Positions 1 to 9,646 of a stretch of 64,000 bases of DNA are shown one piece after another; within the stretch, counting starts at the first letter, position 1, and every line of letters begins with the position of its first letter. The position numbers and the translations under genes were made by a program. A model generated the notes under the pieces. The model saw only the letters and a list, made by a program, of their open reading frames with translations, did not search any database and was not told the DNA's origin. The stretch is from Cristatella mucedo. Taxonomy: Eukaryota; Bryozoa; Phylactolaemata; Cristatellidae. Location of the stretch: positions 1,129,501-1,193,500 of the forward strand of contig WPIO01000054.1 of NCBI GenBank assembly GCA_009760855.2. The letters run 5' to 3'.

Positions 1-390
1 GCTCCCGGAGTCGATGGCGCCGTCTGGAGGGCAGCTACCTTGGGCCCCGGGGAGTTCGGCGGTTTTAAGCTGAACGAGCAGTTCGCCAAAGGTCTGGAGA
101 GCTTGCTGAATAATACGAGGCACGGACGAATAATGCGAGGAGCGGCGGCCACTCAAGTCGGGCACGGGGACGTCGCTTGCCCCGAGATGCTTCACGAGCT
201 GCGGCACTGCCCAAAATGTCGAGTATTTCCGGACACTGTCAACAATAGGCTCCACTCGGACGTTCTGTGGCAGGACGTGCCTGACGCGACAGCAGGCAGC
301 TACGAGAAGCCGAGCGAAAGGCTGGAGGCGAGAGTGTTAACAATTGACGAAATCGCTGCTGCCAACGTTTTCGAACGTTCTAGGAAATAG
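1..390 (+). CDS. possible 3'-terminal coding exon, partial, unknown product
   Basis: The frame is open from the first base of the window to a TAG at 388-390, about 129 codons, with no ATG near its start, so it would be the end of a coding region entering from the left. The translation is of mixed composition, not a simple repeat. It contains a Cys-x2-Cys pair (HCPKC) near residue 76 and ends in a short hydrophobic/acidic stretch (LTIDEIAAANVFE). I recognise no family. The DNA is GC-rich, so a chance open frame of this length is quite possible. No acceptor site can be checked because the left edge is cut. Treat this as a weak candidate. Confidence 0.22.
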   Translation, partial: APGVDGAVWRAATLGPGEFGGFKLNEQFAKGLESLLNNTRHGRIMRGAAATQVGHGDVACPEMLHELRHCPKCRVFPDTVNNRLHSDVLWQDVPDATAGSYEKPSERLEARVLTIDEIAAANVFERSRK

Positions 391-742
391 CGGGTCGTCG
401 CGACAATGCCAACGTCGCTTGACTTGCGAAAGCGCTGATAGAGGTTCGGCATACTGTTACGTCGTATTTACTTAGACGACCGCTACGAGCTGTGCCTAGT
501 TTAACAGGTGCTTGCAAGAAACGTTTTCCACTTTGGCGTTTCCTCTCGCCATTGCTCTTGGCTGTTTGCTGCAGTACATGCTCGAACGGCAGACAGCTCG
601 AAACGGCTGTACGATCAATGAATCAATGACCAACGATCAATGAACGGCTGTACGATCAATGAATCAATGCTCCCTGCTTCTGTGGCTAGCCCATCGGCCA
701 GCTAACACTCTGGCCAGAGTGCAATTCGCCATTGCTAGATGA
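391..742. other. intergenic, no gene seen
   Basis: I see no coding or RNA feature here apart from the short tandem duplication at 602-669. Confidence 0.5.
602..669. repeat. 27-bp direct duplication, period 41
   Basis: A 27-bp segment beginning AACGGCTGTACGATCAATGA occurs at 602-628 and again, identical, at 643-669. It is a local tandem duplication of non-coding sequence. Confidence 0.85.
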
Positions 743-925
743 AATAAAATAATAAATAATAAAAAAATAATAAATATATAACAATAAAATATAATAAAAA
801 AATAATAATATATAATAATAATAAATAATACTTTTGTATAGCGCCATCGGAGAACCTGACCGTCTTTATAGGCGCTTTAAATTTGCTGAAAAGGAAGCAC
901 GGTCGAATGAATATCCGCTCCAGAA
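743..925 (-). mobile_element. CR1/L2-like LINE, 3'-end fragment
   Basis: Read on the minus strand, this is the conserved LINE 3' end: about 70 bp matching GCTGAAA..TTTAAAGCGCC..TATA..CGGTCAGGTTCTCCGATGGCGCTATA, followed by a long A/T-rich tail of ATT-like units (743-835). It is severely 5'-truncated and has no coding part. Confidence 0.7.
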
Positions 926-965
926 ACTCGTCTTCCCCAGTGTGCGATGACCCGAAGCCTACCCT

Positions 966-1034
966 GACGGAATGCCTCTCACGGAATGGAATGCCTCTCA
1001 CGGAATGGAATGCCTGACAGAATGCCTCTCACGA
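966..1034. repeat. short tandem repeat, 18-19 bp unit
   Basis: The motif GGAATGCCTCTCAC is repeated about four times with small variations. Confidence 0.75.
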
Positions 1035-1706
1035 GCTGCTGCAGCCTCCTCCCATTATTTTCCCATACCTTTAGAGGCCGGACTCTTGTCAGCCACAAAT
1101 GCCTTTGCTACGTTTCTGAACTGCCTACCCACGGCACGAATATTTCTCTACAACGAATGACGAATTGCGTTGCTCATTCTACGGTCTAATCACATTTACC
1201 AAAAAAAAACACTTACATTTGAATAGCTGGCGTCTACATAGCACTCCTCGAAAATGCCCGAGGGACTGCTGACTGGCCTACGGTCTGGCCGGAAGTGCCC
1301 AGATTCCCGCCGAACCCTGACCTCGCCGCAACGACACCTGCCATTAGTTTGCCAGTGTACTCGACATGCTACTTAGATAGTAAGCGCACCGTGAGTCAAA
1401 GCTACGCGCTCGGGTTTCCGAGCTTGCTCTCGCCCTCTCTGTGCACTTTGGCTTGAGTCTAGGCATTGCCCGGGGGGGGGGCGTGCCACTCTGACTGATC
1501 ACTTGGCCCTAAGGAGGATTTAGGCCACTCCCAGCCCCGCCCCGCCGAAGCCAGAGGGCCGGAGCTTCTGGGCTTGCATCCTAGTGCTGTTAGAAGCCTA
1601 GTAAAAACACTATACCGCTACCGGGACGGGTGCGGCGAAGCGGCCAGTCATACTTTTGCATCGGTTGAGACGGGAAGACGGCTACGAGGATTGAATCCCG
1701 AAGTCA
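1035..1706. other. intergenic, no gene seen
   Basis: Nothing supportable. There is a poly-G run near 1471 and a sequence at about 1690 (GGATTGAATCCC) that resembles an RNA polymerase III B box. It lies just upstream of a LINE tail, so a decayed SINE head is possible but not shown. Confidence 0.4.
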
Positions 1707-1801
1707 CTTCCCTTTGCAGCAAATGTAAAGCGCCTAGAAAGACATCGAGTTTCTGAGGGCGCTTTATCAAGTGTATTTTCATTATTAATATTATTATCAT
1801 T
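1707..1801 (+). mobile_element. CR1/L2-like LINE, 3'-end fragment
   Basis: The conserved 3' end TTTGCAGCAAATGTAAAGCG, then GAGTTTCTGAGGGCGCTTTA and a degenerate ATT tail. Only about 95 bp remain. Confidence 0.75.
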
Positions 1802-3120
1802 TCACCGACCGACAAATTGGCAAAGGCACCCTGGTTTGTATCCGGAAAGGCAACTCAAATTAATCACATTAATCTTTGTCAACCAGGCCTTTGTCTAATT
1901 TAGGTTAGTTTTTGTTCCCTGAAGCTAAAAACGTAGTGACGTCATGATCGACCCGTTTAAGAAATGGGCACGTTCTTCTTAATTTTCCCTTGCAAGTCAC
2001 CGAAGATTCAAACGTCGTCCAAGATCCCAGCAAAGCCTGTCTTATTTCTTTGATCGCCGCTCGAAACCAATTCTGAAAGGTTGTCATTCTATTCTGAAGA
2101 ACGTGGGTGCCTGCAACTATTACGGATTGTTTCCATTCCTCGTTTCCATTATTGACGCTCACTCCTTGCAGCGTCCTCCACCACGTGAAGTTACCATAAA
2201 TGAGTTAGTTGTCCATAGGTTTTCCTGTTTGAGAAATTACCCTTGCAATATCAAACTGTCGATATTCAGAATTCCGAACGACATTTTAAATTCCGATCTG
2301 AAAAGCAATCCTGGGCTAAACTCGCCTGGCATAGCGGCTCAAATGCTTCCCTTGACTTTATATAGCCTGGATTCGCCTGGCACATCCAAAACCTGCTCTC
2401 CCATGATCTGCTATACAGTACATAGCAAAGTACGCAAGATGAAGATCGCCGCCCTGCAGTTGACTTTTCATGACCTGCGCTCCTACCATTTTGCTGTTTA
2501 AGGTGAATGTTTTCAACATCTGCCTCCTTTTCAATGCCTCTGACTATAAAGAGCTACGGGCTCGATTCTTGATGCAGGCGATTGTTTCTTACCAGCTGCA
2601 ACCGTTTAAAGCAGCTAAGTGGCGTCTGCTCGCTAACTAACAACCCTATTTGCACGAGGTTATTTAATAAGCTAATCATTATGTTCGTTTGACTTCATTA
2701 TTGGCTTTTCGGATCGAGATTCTCTAATGTCATCGTTCATATCAACTTTTGCACTATGCACGCATACCTATCTAAACTGTTGGCAAGTCAGTCAGTCAGT
2801 CTCTCAATTCTCAATTATACCCAGGGGTTATGACATAATTATGGCTTGACTATGTGTCACAATAAAAGAGCTACTTAGTGGGCGATCACTTTACAAGTGA
2901 GCGAGACACATCGGTGTCAAACCATAACACATTCGGTTGACTTCATTTCCATATTTCGTGCATTCAGGAAATCAAAGACGACAATCAAATCGAAGGATCT
3001 CGGAAGTCGTCGCCCCCTGTGCAACATGTGACCTCACTGTGCAGCCTCTGCACAGAAGAGCTCTCGGGCATTCAACGGATCTTCGTTCGTCGACGCCCGA
3101 GGCTGCAGCATTTATCGGGT
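1802..3120. other. intergenic, AT-richer, no gene seen
   Basis: Open frames of 82-132 codons exist on both strands but show no domain, no codon pattern I trust and no splice context. A CAGT run lies near 2788-2800. I see nothing else. Confidence 0.45.
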
Positions 3121-3605
3121 TCCATAATAATAATAACAATAATACATTTGATATAGCCTTCTCAGAGAACTCGATCTCTTTCTAGGCACTTTACATTTGC
3201 TGCAAAGGAAGCACGACCAAATGGGTAGTACTAGCATGCTCAATAAACAACAAGAATAACATGGGTAGGGGGCGACATGCACAGGGGTCAGCCATGCGAG
3301 TTTGGTTTGTGGCAGCATGCACAGTGTCAGCACGCATAAGCACGTAAAGGTTGAATCACAGGGACCCACTAAATGCTGTGATGAATGGGTGCGTTTCTAG
3401 TTTCTTTTAAAATGTGGTCAAGTCAGTATGACAATTCAGACGTGCCACAAGGCGATATCGTAATGCAAGTCGGGAGTGAGCTCCAGGCTTAGGGAGCATA
3501 CGAACTACAGGCGCGGTCTCCAAAGGATTTTAGGTTTGTACGACGTGTGGGTAAACAGCTAGATTCCGAAAAGCCGAAAGCGGGTGGCACGATGCTCAGC
3601 CTACC
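3121..3605 (-). mobile_element. CR1/L2-like LINE, 3' UTR and ORF2 C-terminal remnant
   Basis: On the minus strand this holds, in order, the decayed end of the ORF2 coding region (3420-3605, matching the C-terminal 'KAW/NLKTHLFRTAFSG' area of better copies), the 3' UTR and the conserved tail ending in ATT repeats at 3121-3150. The coding part is interrupted and non-functional. Compare 41455-42158 and 21157-22990, where the same order is clearer. Confidence 0.8.
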
Positions 3606-6011
3606 AAGCTCAGTTTCGGAGCTAGGCAGCTCGCTGAGTCGACGTAGCCACGAGTGACATGTCTTCTCTGTGGCAGTGAAAGTGAAACAAGAGTGAAAGT
3701 GAAAAAGTGAAAGCTATTCGACGACGTCGGGCGGACGCCGCTGGCTGAAATTGATTCAGCTGAAGGCCTCGTGGAGCAGCAGCTGCTCGAATTCGAAACC
3801 GTACTGCTTGCTGCCGATGGGGTGCCGATATTGCAGGCGCTTTACAATTACTGGTGACTCTGACGACTCGAAGCTACAGAACCTACAGAGTCGCCAGAGT
3901 GTGTGTGCATCGATACGTGCAAGCATGCGAACGTCAGCGGATCAGAGCAGCATAAAAGTGAGACCTTGACATGTAAAAGTAAATATCCATAGCCTACTAG
4001 ACACAATCTAGTATAGTAGCCGCAGAGAGGCACTTGTACAGCACCGACTATAGCTTGCACACCACTGCTAAGCCCAAAGTGAAACGCGTCGGTTCGAACC
4101 CGAAAGTGAAGCTATTATTTCAGATGTCTAGTTTTACTTCCTAGACTATAGGTTATGCTGCGTCTGGCTAAAGCCCATGTCCTATTAACGAGCGAATGTC
4201 GTTGGCATATAGCTGCACACAGAGCTGCGATCGATAAGTAGCAGCGGCCCACATGCAAGCTGCAGTACCCACCGGCAAGCGTTGCTGGGATTCGCTAGTC
4301 CCGTGCTGCTTCTGACCAATTATTTACAGCACGTGCCGTCCAAGCACCCATCGCAGTCTGCAGGAGCAGCAAGCAACTTGCTCACTCGGCATCAGACTCT
4401 TTGCTGCGCCCATCTCATTCATGTCTTTGCTGTGCCCATCTCATTCATATCTTTGCCGCGCCCATCTCATTCATACCGGCTTTCGCAGCTCCACCGCCTG
4501 ATGCCAGCCGCTCGCCCGTTACTCTGGAGCAGCAGGTGACGTGGCAGCCCTCCGAAGGCATAGATAGCATCCGTCGGCCGCCCTCCGACCCCCACTGGTG
4601 CATCCCAGCAGCTACAGTTGGAGCTCCGATTGGAGCTTGAGGTACTCACTTTAAAGAGCTAAAGAAAGCTCTCGCTGGACGTTGGCAACTTCTGTTGGCC
4701 GGCTTCCATTAACACAGAATGAGAGGGTGAAGCAACAGACAGCAACAACGAGCAACAACAAGCAGCATATCTAGAGCAGCCTGTTCCTTTGCACATGGCG
4801 AATGCGTGCCGGCTTTCGGTCAGAATGCAGTCACCCACGTATTCTGGCTCGATGACAAAATGCCATCTGAGCTTAGGGCAGCTAACATCCTGCACAGTGC
4901 TGGGGCTGCGATATTTACAAAAGCAGTTTTGCAAAATATCGGGTGTCGTTTCTTGAAGCTAAACCGGGTCATTACAAGCGTTCACGACGCCAGTTGCGAG
5001 AAAGTACATCTGCACTTTTCCCCGTTGCGAGGCATTACATACATATCTGCATACATTACATACATATCTGCATACATTACATACATTATACACATATCTG
5101 CACAAGAAGCAGCTGCCAGGTCGTGCAAGACCTGCAGCTCCTGCTGCCATCATGGCGAACAACGCTGGGCCGGCGCGTCACTACTTTAAGGAACTAATGA
5201 GCAATTGCTAAGCTGAACAAATATGTGCTGCAGTGGATGTCTGGATGTGGGGCCCTCGGTTAGCAGTCGAGGGGTAAAAAATTTCTGGCGACCGCCTTGA
5301 CCTTGATGGCAGCGGTATCGCAGAATTTTTTCACAATGCTCCGTCGCTGCTGCAACGCAACGTCTGCAGAAAAAGCCTCGGCGAAGAAGATTGAGGAAAA
5401 CTCCAGAGCGTAGGTCAGGCGTCGATGGGACTGACAGGCTGGCAGCAGCCATGGTTGCCATCTCTGTCACAGCTTTTCAGTTAAGGAGCAAACGATATCA
5501 AGCTTCAAGCTTCGCGGCGGCATATCGGACACGTGTGCTCCTCGGCCGTCCATTGGAGAATGCAGTCTCGGTGAAACGTGTGCCCGCAGTTGAGTACCCT
5601 GCAATGGCCCCGAGGGTCAGAGGTCAGCACCTAGGCAGCAGTGCAGCTCAAACGCCTCAGTGGCAGCTACAGCCGACTGGCGGTGGGTCCTCACCCTCCA
5701 TCCTCCGCCCCTCCCTCCCCCTCCCCCTCGAGTACAGGCACTGGCAGCAACTGAGCTTCGGAGCAGACAGCCACTGTCATGGCAACCACGAAAAGGCAGC
5801 CGTGGCACCGACTGCAAAGGGAGCAGCAGCTGACACACCCACTTTGCTACCGATGGCGACCTCTGCCCTACTAACCACAACCGAAGCTGGTCGTGCTTTC
5901 TTAATCAGCAGCGGTGAGCAAAAACCTGTGTAGACAACTCGTTCAACATGCCCGCTCGGTCTCAGCAACCAGAACAGAAATCCGCCTGCCCTTTTAAGGA
6001 AAAGAGTCTCG
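3606..6011. other. intergenic, two small tandem repeats, no gene seen
   Basis: Contains a 29-bp unit repeated about 2.5 times at 4403-4475 (core CGCCCATCTCATTCAT) and a 20-bp unit at 5036-5100 (core CATTACATACATATCTGCA). A GGTTCGAACCC B-box-like sequence occurs at about 4093 but has no convincing partner A box at tRNA spacing. No open frame here has recognisable protein features; the longest (5391-5933, plus) is probably chance. Confidence 0.45.
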
Positions 6012-6139
6012 GTGATTTAGCAGCCTCTTATGTATAGCAGCAGAAGAGCCTCTCTGCCTATCGCCACTGCCACTGCTCCCTCCAGCGGGCAATAATGAAT
6101 CGCCACTGCAGGACTCGAAACCATGACCTGGGACACGGA
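6012..6139 (-). mobile_element. SINE-B copy (tRNA-derived), partial
   Basis: The minus strand shows the SINE-B body: a B box (GGTTTCGAGTCC) at about 6114-6125, the inner segment with a GC-rich short stem, and the 3' landmark GGCTCTTCTGCTGCTATACA ending near GCTGCTAAATCA. The 5' A-box part is decayed. The same family occurs at 12534, 21631, 46876 and 49711. Confidence 0.8.
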
Positions 6140-6394
6140 GAACGAATAAATGTAAATATACTAGAACACAGGAGTATTTACGAGGGAGAGTGGGTACCGC
6201 TACCACCAATCCGCTGTCCCATCAGTTGGTTAACCCGCTCTTCGTCCAACAGCACTGAAAACATGCGCATGAGGCGTTTCAATATTTTTTTATCATCAGA
6301 ACTAAGATTATACTGCACTAACTGGTGCTTATGCAATAAGAGGTCGGCCCATCCGTTTTCTTTATGACTTCCTGTATTTGCTAAAGCATAACTC

Positions 6395-7110
6395 AGTCAG
6401 CTTTCGGCAAACATATGGATTAATGCAGTCCCACAACTACTTAAGCCGACCAAGAAGCTGCTCGGGGCAAGGCGAGATCCTGTTCTCAGTTTTAAGTGAG
6501 GGCTCTAATCTGTCCCACTGATGCTCATCGGGGCTGAGATCAGGAGGTTGGCTAGGCCAAACTAAGAACTCGGACACCTGAATCAGTGAAGAATTGCTTC
6601 GTTGCCCTTGCAGTGCAGCTTGGGATCATTATCCGATTGCCAAACGTAGTCCTCCCCCACAAGAGCTCTAGCACAAGGCATGCCAAAATCATAGATGGTG
6701 TCCATGTACACGTTCCTGTCCATAATGCCGTTGATCTGGTGTAGAGTTCCTACAGCGGAAGCCGAAGAACAAGACCAAACAAGCACACACTTCCACTTCC
6801 GTACTTGAGCGTACACTGTAAGCAGTCCGGGCGGTACTCTTCGCCTTTACTTCGACTGACGAAATTCCTCTGCTTGCCATCTCCGTGAACCGTGAGCCGT
6901 GAATTTACTTTCATTGGTCCACGGAATACTGCTCCAGTCAGCAGCTGTAAAGTGGACGTGTTTTCGGGCCCACTGCAGACGGCATTTTCGTTGTCGTTCA
7001 TCAATTGACAGCTTGCGTCTACTAGCTCTTCTGCGATTGCCGTGCTCTGGAAACCTGCTCTGGAACCGTATCAATACTTATAGCCTGTGCCGGTGGCCTC
7101 TTCTCACGGT
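6395..7110 (-). pseudogene. Tc1/mariner-type transposase, broken
   Basis: Three minus-strand frames together cover most of a Tc1-family DDE transposase. 6847-7074 has the stretch LQWARKHVHF, then WTNESKF, which matches the usual W-S-D-E-S-K-F block around the first catalytic Asp. 6583-6816 has LHQINGIMD and the DNDPK block of the second Asp. 6395-6600 has WPSQPPDLSPDEH, the third acidic block. The frame changes at least twice and there are internal stops. The first catalytic Asp is Asn here (about 6915), so the protein would be inactive even if in frame. I found no terminal inverted repeats. It would have cut and pasted its own DNA in the nucleus. Confidence 0.85.
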
Positions 7111-7169
7111 TGCAGTAAGGTGGAGAGCCACAAATGGCTCTTGTGCAGTGCAGCTGTGGAGGGCAGATT

Positions 7170-7255
7170 GCTGAGGGGAAGTCAGCCAATCATCCCGTGC
7201 TGAAAGGAAATCAGCTAATCACCCAGTGCTGAAAGGAAATCAGCCCATCATCACT
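7170..7255. repeat. 29-bp tandem repeat, three units
   Basis: Three head-to-tail units with core GCTGAAAGGAAATCAGC.ATCA; the first unit is the most diverged. Confidence 0.8.
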
Positions 7256-8472
7256 GGTCTCAAGTTTTTCAACACCCACGACCTGATGGCAGGGAAGAAG
7301 AGTAGCCTGCTTTCGCCTGCAGATCTCAGTGGAGCCTTCGGTCTGTTAACCCTAACCATTCGTTCAGTCGTTCTGTGGAAAAGATGAGTGGCTCACTGCT
7401 TGGCAGCCTGCCCAGTCAGACTCTCCTCGCAGCCATGCTGGTTGAGCTGCTGCAAGCTGAGGGCAAAAGGGCTGCTACTGGCGGCCTGAAACGCAGCATC
7501 CGCGATAATCCGTGCGCGATGCATGCAAGCGCTATCTTGAGTGTAAGGAAATCCAGATCGAGCACAGTCTGATCGGCCACACCAAAAAGGTCTGCTGGGA
7601 AATTATTCGACTCTATTAGACTCTGACTATTAGACTCCTCTTTGGAAGGGCTCCATCGGGCTGGCGGCCATGCCACCAGGCAGGCAGTCGCCACCAAGGT
7701 AGACGCCGGCTATATATCGGAAAACGTGCTTTCTTGCCAATCTGGCATGAGTCGCATCAGCACGAGGCTCTGTCCGGCTGCCAATAATGTGGCTTTCAGC
7801 TCGGACCTTGCTTATCAACCGTGCATGCTGCTGCTGCTGCTACGTCATCGGGCACTCACACGTGTGCAGCTGAAGGCAACACCAAAAACTGCCAGGCGAA
7901 AACTGCTTGCTGGCGCTCGGCCCGATTCTCGGCCACGAAAAGTGGCCTTCCCCGGACGTCCTGCTCCTGATTCTGCATTTCCAAACACTGTCGTGCCGAT
8001 CACGTCGCTCAGACTACCCCGTTGAGAGAGCAGAGATGATTTTTGCGAGCTTGTCCCAAGAGCCACGTGGCTTCCCGGGGGGGATGGTTAAGACTAGTGC
8101 AATCGACTGAGAGAAGCACTGGCCACTGGAGGCAGCAGGCGAAGCAGGGCAAGGGGGGGTAAGCCTCGGGCAGGCGAGGTCGTGGCCGACGTCGTGCTTA
8201 CCAGGTCGCGCTGCTACGGTTCATGTCCTTTAGGCAGATCGGGCACTCCTCCTAAAAGCGGAGTGGAAAAGGAACGACATCAGTTGGGCCGCATCGTTGG
8301 GCCCAACGTGACAGCATTGCCAGCCCGAGCGTCTGAGCGAAATTTCAGGTGAGCCCGGGCTCGAAGCCGGTCATGAATTCAAGCGGGCCAGGCCGCTCGG
8401 TGCAAATTCCCTGCTACGCTCGGGCACGACCGATCGCTCTGCAGCCCCGAGTGGCAATAACCAAACGATCGC
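7256..8472. other. intergenic, no gene seen
   Basis: Several short open frames on both strands, none with a recognisable domain. Confidence 0.45.
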
Positions 8473-8545
8473 AAATGTAAGGCGCCTAGAAAAAGATTGA
8501 GTTCTCTGAGGGTGCTTTATCAAGTGCATTGCTATTATCATTCTT
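8473..8545 (+). mobile_element. CR1/L2-like LINE, minimal 3'-end fragment
   Basis: GCAAATGTAAGGCGCCTAGA, then GAGTTCTCTGAGGGTGCTTT and a degenerate ATT tail, about 75 bp. Confidence 0.75.
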
Positions 8546-8675
8546 ATAGCGATGCTGAGCCGGAATAGTTCTAGCTCTTCAACAGTGAAGCACGTGCCTT
8601 GTACTTCTGCACGAAGTGGGGGGAGGCGAACTCGTAAGAAATCACACTGCACAGCAGCTTGGCGACACTCGGCAC

Positions 8676-8847
8676 ATGTTGACACTGTGCACATTACCAT
8701 AAACCTTGTTATGCTTTTTGACATGGTGCATGTTACCACTAACCATTCGAGCATACTTCCTTTAATTAAAAGTTAAAGTGCTAAGAAAGAGATTTCTGTT
8801 CTCTGAGTTCGCTATGCAAATATATTGTTAATTTTACTATTATCAGC
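8676..8847 (+). mobile_element. CR1/L2-like LINE, diverged 3'-end fragment
   Basis: Matches the LINE 3' UTR with its two 'CTGTGCA..T..CAC' blocks and a weak version of the terminal stem-loop region (GTTCTCTGAGTTCGCTATGC). It is more diverged than the neighbouring piece. Confidence 0.6.
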
Positions 8848-9646
8848 ATACTCCCAGAATGAAGCTCTCTCATGTGGTGTGGCTAACTGAAGCATAATTA
8901 GCTACTGGTGGTGAAGTATCGCAAATTACGTTTTGCAGCGACATAGATATACAAGACCACGATCTTCCTGTTTATTCATTGACCCTTTGCAGAGCAAAAT
9001 AGGTGAAAGAGAAACGGAAACTAAATGCGATGACAGCAAAAACATGAAAATATGACATATGTACAGCATTTAGCTGATGCTGTGTAAATACTGCCGATCA
9101 AGATTTCTTAAAACGATTTCCTTTATTTGGTAGAATACAATGATAAATCCTATTACAGCTCCAACTCTATGTGCGATGTCTAGTAGGATTTCTTGGTTAG
9201 CGGCCGTAGGTTGTAGGATCGAGAAGATTGCAGTCACTTGAAGGATACTTCTATACTTCTCTGTGAAGGATTCTTCTATACTTCTCTGTGGGCGCTTCGA
9301 CGTTTTGACCCGCTGCGCCCTGGGTACTCCCTCCAGACCCCTAACCCCCCAGCCCCGCCTTCTGCCCCGCCCCCAGCTCTCCGGCTGCAGAGAGGCAGAA
9401 GGACGGACGGATTGCGATCACTCGGAGCAGCCGCCGCTGCCGAACATGGACTCGCTTGCCAGTCAGGAACGAGCAAGCAAGCAGCTGACTCAAGCCCAAG
9501 CCCCAGCCCAGCCCAGCCCAAGACTCTAAGCAAGAATTGTGCGAGAATGCAATCGTTTCTCTTGCTGCCAACTAAGGCAGCTTTCGCAGCTCGAAACTCC
9601 TAGCGATGCTTTTCTGACCTGCTCCATTCGATGGCCGACGTTGGCA
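8848..9646. other. intergenic with a 25-bp duplication
   Basis: Two 25-bp units with one mismatch lie at 9240-9264 and 9265-9289 (core TTCTATACTTCTCTGT). Otherwise nothing seen. Confidence 0.5.

Noticed and set aside
1905-2501. Minus and plus frames of 85 and 132 codons
   Set aside because: A faint resemblance to LINE RT words in one frame was not sustained over neighbouring blocks.
4040-4110. Possible tRNA gene around GGTTCGAACCC
   Set aside because: No A box at correct spacing and no acceptor stem pairing.
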